DNA of 64,000 nucleotides, from the NCBI GenBank assembly GCA_019414445.1, contig DXMA01000001.1:1-64000 (forward strand). The letters are read 5' to 3'. Shown in pieces: positions 29,720-37,598 of the stretch. Origin of the DNA: Collinsella sp. Lineage in GTDB: Bacteria; Actinomycetota; Coriobacteriia; Coriobacteriales; Coriobacteriaceae. Made by a program: the position numbers and the translations under genes. Below the pieces are notes generated by a model. The model was not told the origin of the DNA, searched no databases, and was given only the letters and a program-made list of their open reading frames with translations. Position 1 is the first letter of the stretch, and every line of letters starts with the position of its first letter.

Positions 29720-30217
29720 ATGATCGTTCAGCTGCGAGTGGATGACCGCCTGGTTCACGGACAGGTCACGCTCATGTGGGGAAAGGAGCTGAGCACCAAA
29801 GGTATTTTAGTCGCGAATGACGCTGCGGCCCAAAATGAAACCCAGTCGTCGACGCTCAAGATGGCTTGCCCGAGTGGGCAGAAGCTTCTCATCCGTACAA
29901 TAGACGACGCTATCAAGATTGCTAACGATCCGCGTGCGGGCGAGATGCGCATCTTCGCCCTTACTGGGAACATCGCCGATGCACTCAAACTAGTGAAAGG
30001 GGCTCCCGGTAGGATCGGCAGCGTGAACGTTGCGAATGTCGGCCGCTTCGATCGAAGCGACGATGCAGCCAAGGTGCTGCTGACAACGGGTGTAACGCTC
30101 AATCCAGACGAGGTGGCTGCAGCGCGCGAGCTGTGTGAGCAAGATCTGCCGGTGTTTCATCAGGTCGGCGTTACAGACGGTAAGGTCAAGGTTTCCGACC
30201 TGCTGGCAAAGCTCTAA
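29720..30217 (+). CDS. PTS mannose/fructose/sorbose-family EIIB
   Basis: The 165-residue EIIB subunit has the phosphorylation site RVDDRLVHGQVTLMW (His13) and the family core (GRIGSVNVANVGRFD, about 94). It transfers phosphate to the sugar entering through EIIC/EIID. The ATG follows AAAGGAGAACGAA. The end, VTDGKVKVSDLLAKL, is a normal family terminus. Confidence 0.92.
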   Translation: MIVQLRVDDRLVHGQVTLMWGKELSTKGILVANDAAAQNETQSSTLKMACPSGQKLLIRTIDDAIKIANDPRAGEMRIFALTGNIADALKLVKGAPGRIGSVNVANVGRFDRSDDAAKVLLTTGVTLNPDEVAAARELCEQDLPVFHQVGVTDGKVKVSDLLAKL

Positions 30218-30229
30218 GGAGGGATTGAT

Positions 30230-31057
30230 ATGCTGACGACTGCGCTCTTGGCATATTTGGCAGCTTTTATCTGCTATTTCGTCCAATGGACGTTTGGACA
30301 GCCCATGATTGACCAGCCCCTGGGCGTGGGTCTTGTGGCGGGCATTATCTTTGGCGATGTTACCGCAGGCATTATCATCGGTGCTGCGCTCCAGGCTATT
30401 TTCATCGGAAGCGTCAACGTGGGCGGTGCGACTTCGGCTGATACGGTGGCAGGAACGGTGCTCGCTGTGTGCTTCGTGGTCGTGTCTGGCATGGAGCAGG
30501 GCGTAGCGATTCCGCTCGCGGTGGCTGCGGCTATTTTTGCGAACATCATCTACTCGCTCGTTCTCAACGTGCTCATGTCTTTCTGGGCTCCTGTTATTGA
30601 TTGGGCCGCGAACTCGGGTGACAGTAAGAAGCTCTTCATCTGCCATTTTGGCGGCGCCGTAGTCATGAACGGTCTATTCGCCATCCCGACGTTTTTGGCG
30701 GTGTGGGTCGGTGCCGAGCCGGCATCGCAGCTTATGAATATGGTGCCGCAGGCGGTCCTGAACGGGTTCAATGCTGCATCCGGCCTGCTTCCCGCCGTGG
30801 GCATGGCGCTACTTCTGCGCATGCTCTGGGATAACAAGATTGCAATTTATTTCCTGCTCGGCTTCGTGCTCTTCCAATATCTCAACATGCCCATGGTCGC
30901 AATTGCCGCCGTCGGTGCAGTGATCTTGGTCGTTACGGCCCTGCGTGACCTTGAAAATCTCGACCTGCGCAACCAGATTAAGGCCTTGCGCGAATCGGGC
31001 GTCGCAGCTGGTGCCCAGTCCGTCGCCGAGCTCGAAGAGGAGGATTTCTTCGCATGA
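30230..31057 (+). CDS. PTS mannose/fructose/sorbose-family EIIC
   Basis: EIIC (275 residues) is a polytopic inner-membrane subunit with about eight hydrophobic segments and the family signature GQPMIDQPLGVGLVAGIIFGD (quoted in part, about 24-44) and AALQAIFIGSVNVGG. With EIID it forms the sugar channel. The ATG follows AGGAGGGATTGAT. Its TGA overlaps the EIID ATG by 4 bp. Confidence 0.93.
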   Translation: MLTTALLAYLAAFICYFVQWTFGQPMIDQPLGVGLVAGIIFGDVTAGIIIGAALQAIFIGSVNVGGATSADTVAGTVLAVCFVVVSGMEQGVAIPLAVAAAIFANIIYSLVLNVLMSFWAPVIDWAANSGDSKKLFICHFGGAVVMNGLFAIPTFLAVWVGAEPASQLMNMVPQAVLNGFNAASGLLPAVGMALLLRMLWDNKIAIYFLLGFVLFQYLNMPMVAIAAVGAVILVVTALRDLENLDLRNQIKALRESGVAAGAQSVAELEEEDFFA

Positions 31058-31914
31058 GTACCACCGATACCGCAAGCGAGAAGATCAGCATCTCCACTAA
31101 GGATCTTTCCGCTGAAGACCGTAAGATGCTGCGCGGCATCTTCTTCCACTCGTTCAACGTCTTTGCCCATTACGGCGGCGGCGCTCGCGGAGGCGCTTCA
31201 GGCTTCATGTGGTCCATCTGGCCTGCCATCGAGCGTTTCTACCCGGATAAAGAACAGCGTCGCGATGCCCTGGTACGCCATTCGACCTGGTATAACATCA
31301 CGTCAAATGTCGGTACGTTCTGCATGGGCCTTGTTGCCTCGATGGAGAAGGAGAACGCGGCCGAGCCTGATTTCGATACGCATTCGATCGACTCGGTCAA
31401 AGCTTCGCTCATGGGTCCCATGTCGGGCATCGGCGATGCAATCTTCTGGGGCGTTATCCGTGTTATCGCGGCCTCGGTCGGTATGGCGCTGTGCTCTCAG
31501 AACGGATCGCTTCTGGGTCCGATCGCGTTTCTGCTCATTTACAACATTCCGTCGTGGATTACGCGTTGGGTGCTGACGGTTCTTGGGTATCGCGTCGGTT
31601 CGAGCTTCATCACCAAGATCTACGAGAGCGGCTTGATGGGTATTGTAACCAAACTCTCAAGCACGCTCGGCCTGCTGATGATCGGCGCCATGGCTGCCTC
31701 GTTCGTTAAGTTCAACTGCGCGATCTCAATTCCGATGCCCGAGGGCGATCCGGTCATGATCCAGACGTATCTCGATACGATCTTCATCGGCCTGATTCCG
31801 CTGCTGTACACCCTGGGTTGTTTCAAGCTGCTCAAGAAGAACACCAACGTGAACTGGATCATTATCGGCACCATGATCATTGGCCTGGTGCTTGGCCTGA
31901 CGGGGATTTGCTAG
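31054..31914 (+). CDS. PTS mannose/fructose/sorbose-family EIID
   Basis: EIID (286 residues) has a cytoplasmic N-terminal part (RGIFFHSFNVFAHYGGGARGG, about 30-50, quoted in part), the conserved SLMGPMSGIGDAIFWG (about 119-134) and C-terminal membrane helices. It overlaps EIIC by ATGA. It is the last gene of the regulator-divergent aldolase-PTS operon. The transported sugar is not apparent. Confidence 0.93.
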   Translation: MSTTDTASEKISISTKDLSAEDRKMLRGIFFHSFNVFAHYGGGARGGASGFMWSIWPAIERFYPDKEQRRDALVRHSTWYNITSNVGTFCMGLVASMEKENAAEPDFDTHSIDSVKASLMGPMSGIGDAIFWGVIRVIAASVGMALCSQNGSLLGPIAFLLIYNIPSWITRWVLTVLGYRVGSSFITKIYESGLMGIVTKLSSTLGLLMIGAMAASFVKFNCAISIPMPEGDPVMIQTYLDTIFIGLIPLLYTLGCFKLLKKNTNVNWIIIGTMIIGLVLGLTGIC

Positions 31915-31941
31915 TTGCTGCAAGTTTCAAGACGATGTTTA

Positions 31942-31980
31942 CCCGCCCGAGTGTGCCTAAGGTGCGCTCGGGCGGGCTTG
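31942..31980 (+). terminator. Terminator-like hairpin after the aldolase-PTS operon
   Basis: CCCGCCCGAG at 31942-31951 pairs with CTCGGGCGGG at 31967-31976, 27 bp after the EIID stop. There is only a weak T-run (CTTG). Confidence 0.6.
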
Positions 31981-32146
31981 CGTTGGGTTTAAAGCAATGT
32001 ATACACTGTCTGCGCCGATACGCGTAGACGATTCGTAAGCACGTGTGCGCTCTGGATACCGCATCCCGCGGTATCCATGCATTACGATGGCCGTAATCAG
32101 TCATAGTGTAAGAATGGAATTCAAGCCACACGGAAAGGTGCATGCC

Positions 32147-32314
32147 ATGGATAGCAAGGACGAGTGCAAGCAGCCCCTGCGCGAGAAGAGGGAGACGAAA
32201 AAGCCCACCGATCCCTACATTCGTGCCGAGAACGAGGATGACGACGGCTACGATCCTTATAGCGATCGTCGCCCCGAGCGCGAGCCCCTCTTCGAAGCCG
32301 ACCCCTGGCGTTAA
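32147..32314 (+). CDS. Small charged protein, unknown function
   Basis: This 55-residue protein is rich in charged residues and proline (KRETKKPTDPYIR, ENEDDDGYDPYSDRRPE), lacks hydrophobic segments and is probably disordered. GGAAAGG lies 8 bp before the ATG at 32147, which supports translation; an in-frame ATG at 32114 is possible. No family is recognised. Confidence 0.55.
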   Translation: MDSKDECKQPLREKRETKKPTDPYIRAENEDDDGYDPYSDRRPEREPLFEADPWR

Positions 32315-32453
32315 GTAGCTGATTTGGGACGGGGCTTTTTTAGCTACTTTGTTTTCGGCTAGAGGCGTTCATGCCTGCCCCCTCGGCCGCTCGATATCCT
32401 CCGGGAGGGGCCACTAATAGAAAACTTGCTTATCCATTAATCAAGATACGCAT

Positions 32454-32513
32454 AATCTTGCTCTCCTGCTAATCAAGAATCGTTATAATCTTGATTAGCA
32501 GGAGAGCAAGATT
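32454..32513. promoter_or_regulatory. 25-bp perfect palindrome with nested direct repeat before the AAA ATPase gene
   Basis: Arms at 32454-32478 and 32489-32513 are exact inverted repeats around a 10-nt loop. The left arm region is also half of a tandem repeat: TTGCT-N8-AATCAAGA-N5-ATAATCTTG at 32426-32460 recurs at 32458-32492. A TATAAT box lies at 32484-32489, in and beside the loop. The right arm ends directly at the GGAG of the next gene. An autoregulatory operator is likely. Confidence 0.7.
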
Positions 32514-32521
32514 GGAGAATT

Positions 32522-33874
32522 ATGGCATTCAACGACTTGGTGGCTCAAAAAATAAAGGACTTTGAGCAACAGGGGATTCCGCAGGTCTTTGAGCGCGACC
32601 TTGATCTGGGCAACCCGCAGGAGCCAAAGCGCGACAACATCGTATATGTGATTGTGGGCGCCCGTCGTTGTGGAAAGACGTATCGCCTGTATCAGGAGAT
32701 ACGGCGGCTTCAGGGCCAAGGCGTCGAGCTTGACCGGATGCTATATTTCAATTTTGAGGATGAGCGCTTGCGTCCGTATGAGCCATCGCTACTAGCGGAC
32801 GTGCTCGATACATTCTATGCACTATATCCTGCTGCTCGAGGCGAGGGCGCCTACCTTTTCTTTGACGAGATCCAGGAAATACCCGAATGGGGTGCGTTTC
32901 TGCGACGCGTGGTCGATACGGAGAAGGCGACCGTTTACGTGACGGGATCTTCTTCTAAGATGCTGTCCTCAGAACTTAAGAGCGAGTTCAGGGGCCGTTC
33001 TCTTGTGCGAGAGCTTTTTCCGTTGAGTTTTTCGGAATACGTCCGATATAAGACGGGGAGCGTTCCTGAGTCGAACGCGCCCTTCTCCTCAAGCGCTGCA
33101 GCGTTGCTCCGACACCATCTGGTCGGATATCTCGAGCGAGGGGGATTCATCGCGACACTTGAGCAGACGCCCGCAGACGCGATTCAGCTGCTACAGGAAT
33201 ATGCGTCGCGAACGGTCGCTATGGACGTTGTGGAGCGTTACGACGTCAAGAGCCCTCGTTTGGCCTCACTGTTTCTGACGCGGTGTATGGCATCTTCGGG
33301 ACGAGAGCTGTCGGTGAACAAGGTGTACAACGAGTTCAAGAGCAGGCAGATACCCGTCAGTCGTAATTCGCTCAGCGACTTACTTGAGTATTACGAGGAC
33401 GCCTACCTGCTGTTTTCTGTGCCGGAGTTTACGCGTTCACTTGCAAATAATACGCGGTCTGCGTCTAAAGTCTACGCTGTCGATCCTGCGATGTTTGGAG
33501 CATTCTCTCCCGCATCGGCATTGGACCAGGGCCAGAGGCTCGAGACTGCGGTGTTCAATGCGCTCAGAAGAAGGACTCCTGCGGTGCGGGTCGGTTCGGT
33601 CTGCCGCCTACTGGTCAAGGAGAAGAATAAAAGCCATGAGGTTGACTTTGTGGCTGGGGATGCACTTCTCATGCAGGCTTATAGCCTGACTCAGGTGAGT
33701 GTGGATATGGCAAGCGAGAAAACGCGCGAACGCGAAATTGCAGCCCTCGATGCCTCGATGGCCCAGTTTGATCTTGGCGAGTCGGTAATCGTTACTATGG
33801 ATGAACAGGCCGATATTCCATGTGAACACGGTGTGGTACACGCTGTGCCCGCATGGAAGTGGCTCCTTGCCTAA
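32522..33874 (+). CDS. AAA family ATPase with DUF4143-type C-terminal domain
   Basis: The 450-residue protein has an AAA_14 ATPase domain with Walker A VGARRCGKTYR (about 49-59) and Walker B YLFFDEIQEIPEWGAFLRR (about 107-125), sensor VTGSSSKMLSSEL (about 139) and arginine-rich FRGRSLVRELFPLSFSEY (about 157-174). The C-terminal DUF4143 region (about 205-400) ends in a nuclease-like fold segment (KNKSHEVDFVAGD). The physiological role of this very common prokaryotic family is unsettled. GGAG lies 4 bp before the ATG, joined to the palindrome upstream. It is monocistronic with a terminator after it. Confidence 0.88.
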   Translation: MAFNDLVAQKIKDFEQQGIPQVFERDLDLGNPQEPKRDNIVYVIVGARRCGKTYRLYQEIRRLQGQGVELDRMLYFNFEDERLRPYEPSLLADVLDTFYALYPAARGEGAYLFFDEIQEIPEWGAFLRRVVDTEKATVYVTGSSSKMLSSELKSEFRGRSLVRELFPLSFSEYVRYKTGSVPESNAPFSSSAAALLRHHLVGYLERGGFIATLEQTPADAIQLLQEYASRTVAMDVVERYDVKSPRLASLFLTRCMASSGRELSVNKVYNEFKSRQIPVSRNSLSDLLEYYEDAYLLFSVPEFTRSLANNTRSASKVYAVDPAMFGAFSPASALDQGQRLETAVFNALRRRTPAVRVGSVCRLLVKEKNKSHEVDFVAGDALLMQAYSLTQVSVDMASEKTREREIAALDASMAQFDLGESVIVTMDEQADIPCEHGVVHAVPAWKWLLA

Positions 33875-33890
33875 TCATCTACGGATCTGT

Positions 33891-33912
33891 GGGGCCAGGA
33901 CCTCCTGGCCCC
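33891..33912 (+). terminator. Terminator after the AAA ATPase gene
   Basis: GGGGCCAGGA/TCCTGGCCCC is a 10-bp perfect stem with a 2-nt loop, followed by TTC. It lies between convergent genes. Confidence 0.7.
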
Positions 33913-33947
33913 TTCATCACGGTTGGGGAGTACCATGATGCGCCCGG

Positions 33948-35435
33948 CTAGTCCTGGGCCTTGATGCTCGGCAGCAGAATCTGGGCGATGTAGTCGCATT
34001 CGAGCTTGGTGGCAGCGTCGGCCTTGCCGTCTTTGCCGACCAGCACGCTCTTGATCTGGCTGTAGGTGTAGCGGTTGCCGGTCGTAAGCTCGACAAGCTC
34101 AATGGCTGTGTCCATGGGATAGGTCGACACGGGGTTCTGCGTGCGCCCGTTGATGGTCTGGGGCACCACGTACGGATAGACGGGGCCGCTGGCGTAGACG
34201 GTATAACCGTTGCCTAGATTGGCCGCACCCAAAACCGTATCGCCCTCATCGGGCGTAAAGCTCTCGCCCTCGCGCACCGCGACGAGCGTCACAATCGGCG
34301 TATCGCTGTCGCCGGCAAGATAGATGCATAGCGTGCTGCCATTTTGCCAAGTCTCGACCTTGCCGTACCATTCGACGGGGATATCGAGCTGGTAGAGGTC
34401 GGTTGCCTTGTGACGGGCGTCGGCATCACGGGCTGCCTGTGCCTTTTGCGCGCTCAGGGCATTGACGGCGGCGTCGCGCCGCGCGGTTGCCGCCTGCTGG
34501 AGCACCTTGGCGGTGGCGGCGGAGCTCGCGCCTCCCTCCTCGGCATATTTGGCGGCGGCATCGATCTGGTCGTCGGTTACCGTGTCGGCCGAAGGCACCT
34601 TGAGTTTAAAGGCAGCCTGGGCACTTAAATCCTGTCCATCGCTCTTAACGGTGACCTGCGTCTTGGTGGTCGGGACGGTATAGATGGTGCCGTCGGCCGC
34701 GATGGGGGAGGCAGCGATGGAGAGCGTGTAATCGCCGGGCAGCAGTTTGATGCCGCGGCCGTGCTCGTCAACGTAGAGCGTTTCGCTCACAGAAGAGCCG
34801 TCGGAGTCCTGGCCACTCACCTGCACGGGGATCTTTGAGCCGGTGGAGCAGTCGAGTCCCGCGGCATGTACGCCAATTTGCACCGACATCATGGTATGGG
34901 CGTTTGCGGCAACTACGGCGGCCTGCTCTTGCTGGTATCCGTTCCAAGCCGCATAGCCCGCGCCGCCGGCGACGAGCGCGACGGCCACGACACCGGCGAC
35001 CATCAGATTGCGGCGCTTGGGCGACATCTTACGATGACGAACCTCGGCTTCGTGTGCCGAGGGAGCGGACGGCAGGGGAATATCTCCCATGGCGATGGTC
35101 TCGTCGACGACTGGCGCAGAGCCCAAGCCGGGGAGCTCGCGGGTGAGCGATTCGTCGACGGGCAAGTCGCCAAGCAGGGAGGTCTCATCTCCCGCGTTGG
35201 GTTCCGGTTGGCCATTGCCCTCGTCATCGCCTTTTTCGACATCGGCTTCATCGCGAGCATCCTCGACGTCGTCGCCCGTATCCGGTATGCCATCGCCCGC
35301 CGCGTCCTGCATGTCGACGATTGTCTCGTCAAACGCAACTTCGTCCAGCGAAAACCGGTCTAGGCTCTCCAAGGCCTCGGCGCACGCCGCTGCATCTTGG
35401 GCCGCGTCCTCTTGGCCCCTCGTCTCATTTTCCAT
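33948..35435 (-). CDS. Single-pass membrane protein with acidic cytoplasmic tail, unknown function
   Basis: This 495-residue protein has a long acidic, low-complexity N-terminal region (about 1-135), basic residues HRKMSPKRRN before one membrane helix (LMVAGVVAVALVAGGAGYAAW, quoted in part, about 144-163) and an extracytoplasmic part. That part contains a beta-rich segment (GRGIKLLPGDYTLSI, about 228) resembling carboxypeptidase-regulatory-like folds, an Ala-rich helix (AKVLQQAATARRDAAVNAL) and an unassigned C-terminal domain. The tail resembles those of surface-sensing proteins such as the kinases at 45186 and 53402, but no enzymatic motif is seen. The terminator at 35573 isolates it from the gene upstream. 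Confidence 0.75.
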   Translation of the reverse strand: MENETRGQEDAAQDAAACAEALESLDRFSLDEVAFDETIVDMQDAAGDGIPDTGDDVEDARDEADVEKGDDEGNGQPEPNAGDETSLLGDLPVDESLTRELPGLGSAPVVDETIAMGDIPLPSAPSAHEAEVRHRKMSPKRRNLMVAGVVAVALVAGGAGYAAWNGYQQEQAAVVAANAHTMMSVQIGVHAAGLDCSTGSKIPVQVSGQDSDGSSVSETLYVDEHGRGIKLLPGDYTLSIAASPIAADGTIYTVPTTKTQVTVKSDGQDLSAQAAFKLKVPSADTVTDDQIDAAAKYAEEGGASSAATAKVLQQAATARRDAAVNALSAQKAQAARDADARHKATDLYQLDIPVEWYGKVETWQNGSTLCIYLAGDSDTPIVTLVAVREGESFTPDEGDTVLGAANLGNGYTVYASGPVYPYVVPQTINGRTQNPVSTYPMDTAIELVELTTGNRYTYSQIKSVLVGKDGKADAATKLECDYIAQILLPSIKAQD

Positions 35436-35572
35436 ATATCCCCCAAGCTCAATATCGGGACAACAATGTACCCAAAATTAAGGTCACATAGAGCTGGCGT
35501 GCAGTCGGAAATTCGATTTTATCTGCGCGATACATTGTGAATATGTGCATGAATGCACGCGCGACAGCAAAA

Positions 35573-35609
35573 AGCCCCCGGAAAGCAAACGAATTGCTTT
35601 CCGGGGGCT
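35573..35609 (-). terminator. Strong terminator after the DUF5692-like gene
   Basis: AGCCCCCGGAAAGCAA at 35573-35588 pairs perfectly (16 bp) with 35594-35609. On the minus strand the stem is followed by TTTTT. It ends the DUF5692-like transcript. Confidence 0.9.
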
Positions 35610-35677
35610 GCGCATAACGCGAGATTACGGAGCCAAAGAGACGCGCCTACATCCAAATGCGGACGGCAGCGAGCGCG

Positions 35678-36631
35678 TTACTCGGCGTGCGCGTAATCAA
35701 CCTTGGCGCGGCGAGCGGTAGCCTTCTCCCAATCGCTGGTGCCCTCAAAGACGTCCTGCTTGTAGGGATTGCGGCCGAGCTTCTTGGCACGGTAGACGAT
35801 GTAGATGATCGCGGCGACGTTGGCGACCAGCGCGGCGATCGAGACCGCGGTAGCGGCGCCGGGGTCGAGCGTGGAGTGGGTCACAAAGATGGACTCCTCC
35901 TGGAAGTACGGGAATACCTGGGCAAACATGCACCAAATAGCCAGCGTAAAGGCACGGTTCTGGATCCAGCCGCCCTTGTTCCAGATAAAGGCGGCGACGG
36001 TGGGCGCCAGCAGCAGTGCAAAGCCGCAGAACCAGGAGTGGGTGGGCAAGCAGTTGTAGGTGTAGCAGAAGTTCCAGATATCGTAGGCGATGATGTAGAC
36101 CCAGGTCATGTCGGGCCACAGCATGTCGGTCTTGTCCTCAGAGGCGTAGACACTCCACCAACCGCTCATGCAGAAGATGTTGATGATACCGGCGATGCCG
36201 TTGAACACGTTGTTCCAGCCGGCGAGCTGCGTGGCGCCCTCGGAGGTGACCCAGGTGGACTCGCCCAGGACAAAGAAGTGATAGGCGCTCTCAAAGTCGG
36301 ACACGACGGCGATCATGATGTTGATGGCGACGATCACAAACGGCCACGCGCGGAACCAATGCGCCTTGCCGATCTTGCCCCACTGGTACTTAATGGCAAT
36401 GAAGCCCCAGCAACCGGCCAGCGCCGCGTATACCTTGGCGTAGTGGAACCAGCTGTTCTGGTACACATGGGTGGGGTTGGTGAGCGCCCACTCGGCACCC
36501 TGTGAGACGCCGATGGCGATAGCGACGCAGTAGATGGTCATGGCCAGCGGAGCCACGCCAAAGATGATGGCCGCGCCCAGCTTGGTGCGGCGGCCGACCT
36601 CGTTGAGCACGATCAGGCCAATAAAGACCAT
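35678..36631 (-). CDS. DUF5692-like polytopic membrane protein, 5' end disrupted by amber codon
   Basis: The 317-residue ORF has eight or nine hydrophobic helices rich in Trp and Tyr (WCMFAQVFPYFQEES, TWVYIIAYDIWNFCYTYNC) and a basic C-terminus; I recall this pattern as DUF5692, of unknown function. The ORF ATG at 36631 has no ribosome-binding site. In the same frame upstream, AAAGGAGAGCAGC precedes an ATG at 36685, which reads MLFDV, then TAG (36668-36670), then GSNTLIHWAGWA into this ORF. The first membrane helix is complete only with those residues, so the gene probably carries a nonsense mutation. It neighbours a TetR regulator on the same strand. Confidence 0.75.
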   Translation of the reverse strand: MVFIGLIVLNEVGRRTKLGAAIIFGVAPLAMTIYCVAIAIGVSQGAEWALTNPTHVYQNSWFHYAKVYAALAGCWGFIAIKYQWGKIGKAHWFRAWPFVIVAINIMIAVVSDFESAYHFFVLGESTWVTSEGATQLAGWNNVFNGIAGIINIFCMSGWWSVYASEDKTDMLWPDMTWVYIIAYDIWNFCYTYNCLPTHSWFCGFALLLAPTVAAFIWNKGGWIQNRAFTLAIWCMFAQVFPYFQEESIFVTHSTLDPGAATAVSIAALVANVAAIIYIVYRAKKLGRNPYKQDVFEGTSDWEKATARRAKVDYAHAE

Positions 36632-36748
36632 GGCCCAGCCGGCCCAGTGGATAAGGGTATTGCTACCCTAAACATCGAACAGCATGCTGCTCTCCTTTCA
36701 CAAGCCCGCGGCCCCTCTTCTGATCGCGGGCAGTTTGGCCAAATGTCG

Positions 36749-37411
36749 TCAGTTCTGGGGCTTGCGCTCCTGATACTTGGCGGTATAGCCCTCGATATGG
36801 AGCGTCGAGGCGATGATTTCCTTGACTGTCTCGTCGGGCACATCGGGGTGCGTGCGGATATACATCAGCAGCCCCATGATGAGGGTGTAGAACGTCTCGT
36901 AGACATGGTCGATGCGTAGCTCGTGATGGGCGACAAAATCCACCACGGTGGTATCGCAGATATACTGCGCCACGCGCTGGACCACGTTGTGCAAAAAGCC
37001 GCCGTAGAGCGCGCCGCTGCTCGAGGTGAGCGTGCTCGGCAACTCGTGGCCGCTCACGACCAGGCGCTTAAAGAGCGGAGCAACGGTGTCGAGTGCGCCT
37101 TCGATGTCGCCAACCGTGCGGCTGGCGTTCCACTGCTCGAGCTCGGCGATAAAGCCGTCGATTGCCTCGTCCATAACGGCGGTGACGGCGGCATCCATAT
37201 CGGCAAAGTAGTGGTAGAACAGCGAACGCGCGCAGCCAGCCCGCTTGGTCACGGCCGATACCGAAAGATGGGACACACCAAGCTCGGCGCTCACGGCGCG
37301 CACAGCGGCGAGGATCTCGCGACGGCGCTCGTCGCCCGTCAGGCGTTTTGCCGCGCTATCGGATGCGGGGACGGCATCGACCACAGAGATATCTGCTGCG
37401 TTGTTGCCCAT
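36749..37411 (-). CDS. TetR-family regulator
   Basis: The 220-residue protein has a TetR HTH (about 28-75, EILAAVRAVSAELGVSHLSV, then AVTKRAGCARSLFYHYFADMD) and a helical ligand/dimer domain with MGLLMYIRTHPDVPDE near the end. It is divergent from the FAD/Fe-S oxidoreductase gene, with two TTGAC-N5-GTCAA sites between them, and lies upstream of the DUF5692-like gene on its own strand. It therefore probably controls both. The inducer is unknown. Confidence 0.9.
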   Translation of the reverse strand: MGNNAADISVVDAVPASDSAAKRLTGDERRREILAAVRAVSAELGVSHLSVSAVTKRAGCARSLFYHYFADMDAAVTAVMDEAIDGFIAELEQWNASRTVGDIEGALDTVAPLFKRLVVSGHELPSTLTSSSGALYGGFLHNVVQRVAQYICDTTVVDFVAHHELRIDHVYETFYTLIMGLLMYIRTHPDVPDETVKEIIASTLHIEGYTAKYQERKPQN

Positions 37412-37469
37412 GTTTTGCCGCCTTTCATCCTCTTTTGCCTGACCGTTCGCCTAACAGTCTTGAATATTG

Positions 37470-37507
37470 TTGACGGTTCGTCAATACTGTTTTTGACACA
37501 ATGTCAA
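37470..37507. promoter_or_regulatory. Two TetR-type operators
   Basis: TTGACGGTTCGTCAA (37470-37484) and TTGACACAATGTCAA (37493-37507) are both TTGAC-N5-GTCAA palindromes, with centres 23 bp apart, in the divergent gap between the TetR gene and the oxidoreductase gene. Binding by this TetR is inferred from position. Confidence 0.7.
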
Positions 37508-37598
37508 CAATAGCGGGTGAACGGCATGGGGGCATGTCGAACCCGTACAAAGAGGGGCGCCGCGGTCTCGCCGGGCTGTGGCAAGAGAAGGGACGACT

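Noticed and set aside
36668..36670. Selenocysteine or pyrrolysine readthrough at the amber codon
   Set aside because: Selenocysteine uses TGA, not TAG. Nothing in the window supports pyrrolysine genes, and a nonsense mutation is simpler.
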